A stretch of 21,611 bases of DNA, taken from Tetrahymena elliotti 4EA (lineage: Eukaryota > Ciliophora > Oligohymenophorea > Hymenostomatida > Tetrahymenidae). Below, piece after piece: positions 13,301 to 20,692 of the stretch; positions within the stretch are counted from its first letter, which is position 1; each line of letters begins with the position of its first letter. The notes beneath the pieces were generated by a model that did not search any database, was not told the DNA's origin, and worked only from the letters and a program-made list of their open reading frames with translations. The stretch is taken from assembly GCA_000231825.2 (NCBI GenBank), contig JH720304.1, positions 1 through 21,611 on the forward strand. Direction: 5' to 3'. The position numbers and the translations under genes are program-made.

Positions 13301-13546
13301 TTCTTTTTATTTTTCATGCTAAATAACATTCTTTTCACATTTATTTTTTCTAGGATCTATAATCTTAAATCATTCAATATTAATTGAATCCATTTTATTA
13401 AATGTTTGCTTTTAAGAACTTTAGATTGATGTTTATGAATTAGTAAATTACAATTTCTAAATATTAGTTTTGATGTTTTATCTGTAGAATTTAATTTTTC
13501 TCTAGTACTAATATTTGTTTGGAACAAATTATTGTAAGTATGAAAA
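10363..13546. other. long gene-poor A+T-rich region
   Basis: More than 3 kb without a gene I can support. The first ~100 bases are the 5' flank of the kinase gene. Two TGA-only open frames start with ATG: 11926-12138 (70 codons; the first ~30 residues have a mixed, protein-like composition, beginning MAFNMLFCF) and 12839-13183 (114 codons). With TGA as the sole stop and this base composition, such lengths are expected by chance, so neither is called as a gene. A 9-bp inverted repeat (AAATAGAGT at 12515, ACTCTATTT at 12544) and a 7-bp one (AGGAGTT at 13073, AACTCCT at 13132) are present. An acceptor-like ATTAATAG ends at 11211 with no plausible exon after it. Confidence 0.5.
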
Positions 13547-14509
13547 ATGAATAAAAAATATCAAAAATATCAAAAAAATAACTGGTGTTTGTATAAATAC
13601 TCGAAATTTTTTAATGATTGTTTGGTTTGTTAGAAGAATTCCAATTTAATTTATAGTTTCTTAAGTATCGGAAGATCACGCTTAGACTCTATTTAGCTGG
13701 AGAAGGAAGATGATATAAAACATCATTTTATAATTTTTTATTTTGATACTTTCATTTTATGTGAAAATAAAATGCTGAAAATTTATATAAATATACTTGT
13801 CAGCTTGTGTTTTAAATTTAACTAAATTAAATATATGTATCAATTACTTTAGATAAAAACTAAGAAAATCATTTCAGTTGATAATATACTTCATGTTACA
13901 GATATTTAAGATTACTATTTTTTAAATCAAAGATAATGTTTTCATTCAGATGACTCTAATAAGATAAAGTAAATTATTGAAGGGAAAAATGATAGATTTA
14001 TTTTAGAAAAATAAGAATTTAATCAGTTAAATGATAGACGTTTAAATTAATTCTTGTAAGAAAGCAACGCTCAAGAGAATAAAGTAGAATCACTAATTAT
14101 TTTTATTTAAAGATGAAGAATAAATTCATTAGAAACTCTCTTCATGAGTATTTCTTTTGAATAATTAGTAACTCATTAGATAACTTATACTGGTTTTGTT
14201 TTTGTAATCAAAGTAAATTTTGTCAATCAATTACAATTTCTTAGTAGCAAATTAATTTCTTACTTTATCAATAAAATTTAAAAGATTGACTTAATATGCT
14301 TGTTTACATTAGGTATCTGCCATCTAAATCAAAAAAATGCTTTAGCCAAAAGTATATCACTTTAACAAGTTGCTAAATTCCTTCAGATTTACAAAATCCT
14401 TTTGTTATTAGTAATAAGTCTTAGTTTAAATAAGAAAATTAATGCAATTATCATATAAAATAAATCCTAAGTGTAAAATATTTAATGGATGTATATTTTT
14501 TTAGTTTGA
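13547..14509 (+). pseudogene. long reading frame interrupted by one TGA, LRR-like spacing; relic or cryptically spliced gene
   Basis: From ATG at 13547 a single forward frame runs to a TGA at 14114 (189 codons) and then continues in the same frame to TGA at 14507 (about 130 more codons). The first part is a mixed, charged, protein-like sequence with NDCLVCQKN near its start and EKQEFNQLNDRRLNQFL near its end. The second part has leucine/isoleucine periodicity, e.g. LICLFTLGICHLNQKN followed about 35 residues later by LLLLVISLSLNKKI, resembling the degenerate leucine-rich repeats common in ciliate proteins. A donor-like GTAAGA at 14056 with acceptors at 14118 or 14148 would remove the TGA in phase, but neither acceptor matches the ATTAATAG motif of the secure introns. 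I therefore favour a decaying gene; a real two-exon gene, or chance, remains possible. Confidence 0.35.
13753..13774. repeat. short perfect inverted repeat
   Basis: CATTTTAT (13753) and ATAAAATG (13767) form an 8-bp perfect inverted repeat around a 6-base spacer. It lies within the 13547-14116 open frame. In DNA of this composition it may be chance; no function is assigned. Confidence 0.4.
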
Positions 14510-15215
14510 TTTCTTTTGTTTGACTTTATAATTTTTGAGATATATAATTTTAATGCCCTTGAATTAAAAAAATTGTATTCATAAATTTCAAACAATACCA
14601 ATAATTCTTAAATATATAAGTAAATTTTACACCTGAGTATCAGATATTTATATTTTTAATTAAAATCTTAACTCAATTAAAGGATCATCGATGTATCTAT
14701 TTGAATACTATTTCTTCAAATTCAGAACAAAAACTTCAATTTTTAATTTCATGATTGATAAGTATGTATCTATAAAACAGAAGAAAATTTATCTAATTTG
14801 TTTAAAGCTGCTTAAGAAGAAGTAATATTAATTTATTTTTAAATGCTTGATTGAATTATTTTTCAGAAATTTTTACACAAAGACCGACTTATCTAAACAC
14901 AAAAAGAATCAAAATTTATCATTTTTCATAAACCATATAACAATTAAACAGAAAGTGCAGTACTTATTCTAAAATAAATTTTTAGAAGTAGTAAATAACG
15001 ACTGACTGAATAAATTTTAAAAATTTTCTGGAAATATTTAACCTATTTTTAATTAATTGTTTTGAATATTGATATTGTACTCTTCATCAAGAAAGTAATA
15101 AAGTTTTTACTAGCTAGCTATATTAATTAGTGATTTGTAATCGCTTTAATAATTGAAAATCACACATAAATAAATTAAATATAAAGAATAAAAAAAATAA
15201 ATTCTAAATAATAAA
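14510..15215. other. A+T-rich spacer upstream of the 226-aa orphan gene
   Basis: No coding frame, RNA gene or repeat that I can support. The right-hand ~100 bases should include the leader of the gene at 15216. An acceptor-like ATTAATTAG at 15122-15130 could end a leader intron, but there is no independent evidence for it. Confidence 0.5.
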
Positions 15216-15896
15216 ATGATTGAGACAACCGATAATAAAAAAAGAGCTAATTTCAGACAAATTAGCTAAAAAGAGCTTAAAAATACAATTTAAATACTCT
15301 AAACCAAAACATGCTCATACAGAATAATTGATCTCAGCTTAAACGAACTAGAGACTAATTTAAATCAATTCCAAGAATATCTTCATTTATTTCAAGATGA
15401 AGAGGCAACTGAATAATAAAAAAACATACAAGAAGATTCCAGTATGTGTATAGAAGAATAATCTACAAAAAACGAAGACTTAGATTAAATAGTTAACTTT
15501 TTAGAAGGAAAAAAAGTTAACATTTACAAAAATATCATAAATGGTTTTTACGCTCACATTAATAAATGCAAAGACGAAAAATTAATAGAAAAATATGAGT
15601 CCTTGGTAAAAAACCAATGGACTTTTAAATATATTCAAAAAAGAGTATAAAAAAGCTATAAGTCATGCAATAGACTAAATTTAAAATTAAAAAATTTAAT
15701 GTCAAAAAATAAATTAAATGTAATTTTTGTATATTTCCTTTAAAATTACGAATAGCTATGGTTAAATGATTCTAAAATAAAAAACAAGGATCTATACAAG
15801 CAATCTATTTAATTCCTCCTTAAAGCCTATGAGTATGATATACTTGATGATAACATAAAAGTATATAAAAAATAAAAGAAAATACTTGGAGAGTGA
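15216..15896 (+). CDS. hypothetical protein, intronless ciliate orphan (226 aa)
   Basis: ATG at 15216 to TGA at 15894 is a single uninterrupted frame of 227 codons, using TAA/TAG as Gln about a dozen times. The product is soluble, Lys/Asn/Gln-rich and mostly helical in appearance, with no signal peptide or membrane span. An acidic N-terminal third (to ~residue 92) leads to a better-looking domain: NFLEGKKVNIYKNIINGFY (94-112), IQKRVQKSYKSCNRLN (140-155) and LNVIFVYFLQNYEQLWLNDS (167-186), ending with a basic tail. This layout is reminiscent of the expanded families of ~200-300-aa hypothetical proteins in ciliates, but I cannot name the family and assign no function. A stop doublet (TGAGTGA) and an inverted-repeat cluster follow directly. 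The gene sits alone within several kilobases of gene-poor DNA. Coding status rests on length, composition and the absence of TGA. Confidence 0.75.
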
Positions 15897-15944
15897 GTGA
15901 CCTCTCTATGTCAGAAAATAATGACATCAATTATCTCTTCACTC
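15889..15944 (+). repeat. nested inverted repeats at the 3' end of the orphan gene
   Basis: Around the stop codon: GAGAG (15889) pairs with CTCTC (15902); alternatively GAGTGA (15891, repeated at 15895) pairs with TCACTC (15939), enclosing a perfect ATGTCA (15908) / TGACAT (15922) hairpin with an 8-base loop. The stretch is clearly richer in G+C than its surroundings. It could be a structured 3' UTR element. This is seen in sequence only; no known RNA family is recognised. Confidence 0.45.
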
Positions 15945-17741
15945 CGCTTATCGACTAAATCATTCTATATATTTTACACAACTATTTTAAACAAACATTA
16001 TATAAATTAAATATAAAAAAATACAAAAAATATAAAATTCAAGTTAGTTATTAATATGTAATAATTTTGTAAATAGTCTATATTGTTTTTAAATATAACA
16101 CCTTTGAATATCTAATTATTTTAACTTCATCCATCAATTATTATTACTTTTTTATGTAATCTCTTCTAAATTAAGATAGATTTAATTAAACTTTGTAAGC
16201 CTACTCATATTCTCCTCACGCAAGCAAAATTATAAAAATTAACTGATAAAATCTAATCAATTACTTAATCAAATCATAAAACTGAATAAGCAAGCTGAAA
16301 TGTGATAATTTACTGATAAATCCTATGAGCTTGTTTAATAAAATCATAAAACTGAACAAGAAATAGGTATCTAAAAGAATTCGATTATGTTTTATTTCAA
16401 CAGATTTAAGGAATTCGTTTTTACTTTTTCTTAATTTTTTAGATTTAAAAATGTCTTTTTCAAAAATGTATAGAAAATACTTATCATTTGATTAGAGTAA
16501 GCAAACAAAAAATACAAAAATCAATTAAAATCTATAATTATTAAAAATGTTCATGTTGTACATGTGTAATCTGGTGTAACAAAACATAAAAATGACTTTT
16601 TCTATGAAAAAAAATATGTATTTTTAAAAAAAAATATTTTGCTAAACCCAAAAAAATCTTTTTTCAAAGTAAATTAGATGAACGCATATTTTTGATAAAA
16701 CATTTCTACTTTTTTTTATATTTTGGCAATAGATATTTTTTACAATAAGCTTAGAACTCCTTCAAATCTTGTTTCAAGTATTATCTAATTAATCTTTAAG
16801 TTTCTTCTAAAAAACCACAAATTTTACATAAAATATCTAAAAAAGTTCTAAAACTTAAAGATCACTTTTCAAGCCACACAAATCAATTTTAAAAAGTTAA
16901 AGAATACTTTAATAATGATCTTAGTATAATATATAACCTTACATAGTCTTTCAAATTAAAAGAGACCATTTAATTTGATTGAAAATACATTATTTGAATG
17001 CTAATTTTTGTTCTCTGCAACCACTTGAAAATTAAAAAATATTTTCACTATCCAAGAAAACAAAATAAATTTCCACGTTTTTAAAAATAATTTGTGATAG
17101 ATTTGAGAATTTCTTAGTTCCTATTTGTTTATTTTCATGTTAAGTTGATAAAAATAAAATATTTGTTTGAGTTACTCTTTTTTGATGATCAAATTAAAAA
17201 TTAGAAGTATGAATAAATATGTATTTTTGATTCTTTTAATTATGCACTTTAGAAAAATATTTAAAGGAGTAAATCAAAAATTATTAACCTCTCATTCAAT
17301 GTAAAAAATTTATCTTAAATAAATACCAAGTTCTATTATTTATTAGCCAGCTTAACATCTTTCATACTTTTTTTTCTATTTTAATATCTATCTAATGGTT
17401 ACAAATTACCATTTAATTAACATTGAATATATTGAATTCCTTCTTATTTCAAAAATAATATTTTTTTCTGTACAAAAATAAACATTTAAAAGATAATTAC
17501 AAAATATTAAAGAAAATATTGAATTTGAAAAAAATAATAAAATATATTTTTAATTATTATTTATTTTCTTTAAAAAAAATAAATTTCAGAACTTCTCTAA
17601 CAGTATCTATATATTTCAAGTTGTATGATATAAATGCTTAGAGATAAATCCAAATAATTATCCATTCATACACTCAAATAACATATAATTGAATTTATTA
17701 ATTTTTAAACAAGCACAATGAACATATTAGTTTTCTTTTAA
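15897..17741. other. gene-poor A+T-rich region
   Basis: About 1.8 kb between the orphan gene and the 3' end of the complex I gene. Apart from the stop-proximal inverted repeats and the 70-bp-period direct repeat, I see only low-complexity A/T runs. Short TGA-free frames near 16110-16470 (30-60 codons) change frame repeatedly and are not called. Confidence 0.5.
16243..16360 (+). repeat. imperfect direct repeat, 70-bp period, two copies
   Basis: CTGATAAA occurs at 16243 and 16313, and a 20-mer starting AAATCATAAAACTGAA (16271) recurs at 16341 with one mismatch (AATAAG versus AACAAG). Both matches share the same 70-bp offset, so this is a duplicated unit whose middle has diverged. In translated frames both copies give Gln/Lys-rich peptides (e.g. 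NHKTEQ), so a decayed coding repeat is conceivable. Confidence 0.65.
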
Positions 17742-18475
17742 TCATTCTTCCGAACTTGTTTGCCCTCTTCTGCCCTTAGCTTGAGGTTTCCATTTTGTAG
17801 GCTCAAACTAATCTTTTGCAATATTTGATAAATTAACATTTGATGATTATTATTCATCACTAATTTTCTTTTGATTTTCGGCTTCAAGTCTTAGCAATCT
17901 ATCCTTTTCGTCTTCTTCTAAACCTAATCTTCTATTTACTTCAGTTTGCTATATAATTTTAAATCTTTATAAATAAAACTATTCCATCATCTTTCTCTCA
18001 TTATTATCCCATTCTAAACCCTTCATCTTTCTATCAGCTTCCTCTAAATAGCTAAAATAAAAACTCTTAGCTACAATAAATTTTGAATTGATAATAGAAT
18101 TACTATTGTTTTATTTGCTCTTCAGTAGGAGGGATTTCTTCTCTTTTATTTAACCAAAAGTAAAATGCTAAATCATTCATTTCATAACTTTTTTTATTTG
18201 CGAACTCTATCTATTAATAGTAAATCACATTAAAAAAATGATAACAACTTTCAAAATCTAAATAAACAAATTGTATAATAAATAACCTCTCTACGAGTTG
18301 GTAAACCCCAAGGAGAGTAATATTAGTAGTATTTATTTCCCATTCTATCTTCACCCACTAACTCTCTATTAAGCTTTTAATCCAACATTTTCTCTTTAAA
18401 TGCTATATATTTAGATCCATACTTACTTGTCCTAATCCAATTCTTTAAGGCTCTATATTTATTTATAATATTCAT
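17742..18475 (-). CDS. NDUFA12/NDUFAF2 (B17.2 family) mitochondrial complex I protein (three exons)
   Basis: Minus-strand exons 18475-18287, 18210-18104 and 18051-17742; 201 aa. The family hallmark is clear: LVGEDRMGNKYYQYY (residues ~39-53), then TRREIEFA at the exon 1/2 junction (matching the conserved RRxVEY/F), then FWLNKREEIPPTEEQ (the usual W..WL...R..PPT.EE element). The C-terminal half is longer and highly charged, with a coiled-coil look (QTEVNRRLGLEEDEKDRLL), ending in FEPTKWKP and a basic GRRGQ segment. NDUFA12 is an accessory subunit of NADH:ubiquinone oxidoreductase at the N-module/Q-module boundary; its paralogue NDUFAF2 is an assembly factor occupying the same site. The long charged tail fits NDUFAF2 slightly better, but I cannot separate the two. 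No obvious mitochondrial presequence beyond a basic N-terminus. It is transcribed divergently from the membrane protein gene to its right. Confidence 0.88.
18052..18103 (-). other. intron 2 of the NDUFA12/NDUFAF2-family gene
   Basis: Minus-strand donor GTAATT at 18103, acceptor ATTTTAG ending at 18052; 52 bp, the shortest intron here. The split codon TA + C gives Tyr and leads into YLEEADRKMKG. Without splicing the frame hits a TGA just downstream, so the intron is required. An internal TGTAG acceptor-like site would give the wrong phase. Confidence 0.82.
18211..18286 (-). other. intron 1 of the NDUFA12/NDUFAF2-family gene
   Basis: Minus-strand donor GTTATT at 18286 (a GTT rather than GTA donor) and acceptor ATTAATAG ending at 18211; 76 bp, phase 0. 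It joins PTRRE to IEFANKK, restoring the conserved Arg-Arg-x-hydrophobic-Glu-aromatic signature. Confidence 0.83.
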
Positions 18476-19012
18476 TTTATAATTACACTTCTAAAATCTT
18501 CAACTATCCAGATCCAACTATCCCGCCCTTTTTATCTTCAAATTCTATTTAAATTTACAAAAAAATGTTTATTTTAGCAGATATTATTCTAATTCTACCC
18601 AAATATATCTTAATCTACAAAATGAAATGATCTCAATTTAATTAAATAAGATTTTTGTTCAGAAAGACAAAAAATTATGTAAATCTATCTTAGAAGAAGA
18701 TTCTTAGAAGAAACTTTAAAAATCAATAATATCTTCATAAAGAAAAAGAAAAAGAAAATTAAGTTATGCTAAATTCCTTTCCAAAATTAAGTATTTATTT
18801 TTTTAAACCAATAAAAAATTTTATGGTAAATATTTCTATTAAAATTGCTGATTAATCAAAAATATGTTGAAATTATTATATAAACAATAATTAAAAAAAA
18901 AGAGAGAGGAAATAGATTATCTGAGGTAAATAGTCTAAAAATTTTAATAAAAAAAAGAGAGACGAGTTAATATCAAATAAATATAAGAATAATAATAATA
19001 ATAATATTTTTG
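18476..19012. promoter_or_regulatory. divergent intergenic region, with a possible first exon of the membrane protein gene
   Basis: About 540 bp between divergent starts, so it must carry both promoters. A relatively G+C-rich patch (ATCCCGCCC) lies at ~18519-18527. Two similar purine runs (AAAGAGAGAGG near 18899-18909 and AAAGAGAGACG near 18954-18964) and an AAT microsatellite (18988-19005) lie near the right end. An ATG at 18627 opens a frame with a basic RKRKRK segment; a donor GTATTT at 18791 and an acceptor CTAATCAG ending at 19047 would splice it in phase onto the membrane protein. That would make 18627-18790 coding and 18791-19047 an intron. Confidence 0.45.
18988..19005 (+). repeat. 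AAT trinucleotide microsatellite
   Basis: Six tandem AAT units just upstream of the ATG at 19013. Its low complexity argues that this stretch is leader or intron rather than coding. Confidence 0.8.
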
Positions 19013-20446
19013 ATGCTCTTAGTTTCATTACTATATAATCTAATCAGTATATATTGTATTTATACAGCAATTAGTTTATATTTAGATGGTTAAATAGCCT
19101 ATTTTATAGCTTATGCTTCAATTTTTGGTATAGATAAGCTAGCAATTATTTTTATTTGCAATAGTAACCCTGATGATTACTTTCTTTAGTTTGATATTCT
19201 TTAGATTGGAGTCTTATATCTCTTAATTGCTCCTGAATACATTTAGTCAAAATTAAATGATGCCATGGTAATTAAATTATGTAGCTGGATGTTACCCTCT
19301 ATGATAATATAATTTATATTCTTCTTCTGCATAGGAATGGTAAGAGATAGTAATGTTAGTGAATCTAATTAATATTTAGCATTTACTAATTTGGTTTCAC
19401 TGGTAGTTTTAATATCAACATTCTTGTGGTTTTTGGAGTAAAGTCATAAAAAAGAACCTAATAATGGATTATCAAATTCTCTTTAACTTTCAATGTTCTT
19501 TTTTACTTTGTTTACTCTTACTTATTACAAGGATCCTTTTGGAATTAATCTAGCTTACTATTAAATTCCTATTACTATAATTAGCGTGTTCATATTTTTA
19601 CTCAAAAAATTACTCTCAAAGCAGGATAACTTTGAAAAAGTTGAACTAGCTTGTAGTTTTTTCTTTTTTTTAAGATAATTGGATGGAGGAATAAATTTCA
19701 AAGAATATATTTTCTACATACAGTATATAAATTAATTAATAAGAATAGGATTAATTCTGGCATTCTGTGATAGTTATAAAGATTTATTTATTGTATAAAC
19801 ATCCTCAATCTTAATAATAAAGTAAATATGTGTATTTACGACTTTGATAATGAGTGCTGTCTATTTTATTATTAATTACAAGTAATTCTTAGTTTGTCTA
19901 AAAACTTAATTTTTCTATATACAAGATGAATCTACATTAAAAAGTGCTATAAAAACATTTAATAAGAGAAATATTCTGACTAATAGGTTTTTATTACATT
20001 TATATGCTAGTTTTAATTTAAATAATAAAAATTAGTTACTTGAAGATGAGAGTAGATAATAATTAAAACTACAATTTTGGTAAGGAATAAGTTCTCAAAT
20101 TAAATTAAAAAAATAGATTGATTTTACTGAAAGTTCCCGTTTCTATAACATTAGAGAGGATATATATTTTCTCTCTCAAAAAATTGAAAATTTTCCTGAT
20201 GTAATTTTAGATGAAATAAAGCAAGAATTAATAATAAATAGAAATGATTTAATAGCAAGATATCATTTAGGTTTTATTTTTAATTATACTTCAACTATAT
20301 TTATTTAAGCATACCAAAGAGATAATTATGATTAAGAATTTAGTTAATTATTTGCAGAAACATTATATTTAACAATATTTGATAAAGAATTAAAATAATA
20401 TTTAACTTATAATCCAGCAATTATTTTATATGATTTATATGATTGA
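19013..20446 (+). CDS. polytopic membrane protein of unknown function
   Basis: ATG at 19013 to TGA at 20444, 477 aa with TAA/TAG as Gln, no internal TGA. Hydrophobic segments suggest roughly seven to nine membrane spans within residues 1-295: ~3-24, 29-48, 63-76 (weak), 90-109, 122-141, 158-172, 180-198, 241-252 (weak) and 259-288. The remaining ~185 residues are hydrophilic with amphipathic helices (e.g. KTFNKRNILTNRFLLHLYA, 314-332) and are probably cytosolic. I recognise no transporter, channel or receptor signature. The frame stays open far upstream without an ATG, so the N-terminus is uncertain: an alternative first exon at 18627-18790 spliced to 19048 would replace the first 11 codons with a basic N-terminal segment and give ~520 aa. 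Function cannot be assigned; similar many-span proteins with helical tails are common lineage-specific genes in ciliates. Confidence 0.8.
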
Positions 20447-20692
20447 TTTTTATAAATTCAAAAAAAAGTATGTTATTATTATTTTAAAAAAATAAATTTG
20501 ATAAAAATGGAATAAAATCATTTTTTCTTTATCAAAAAATTAATTTAAATTAACATAAAGATATTATTTAAATACTTTTTTTGAATCATTTTAAATTTTA
20601 ATTAGATGACTACATTTACTTATTTTTATTTTTTGAAGTTTAAATTGTCCCAATGATTTTTCTAAAAATAAAAAAGCAGAAAGACAATATAA
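20447..20692. other. spacer between the membrane protein and the hAT-derived gene
   Basis: About 250 bp of A+T-rich DNA between two same-strand genes. It holds the 3' UTR of one and the promoter of the other; no hAT-like terminal inverted repeat or target duplication is recognisable here. Confidence 0.5.
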
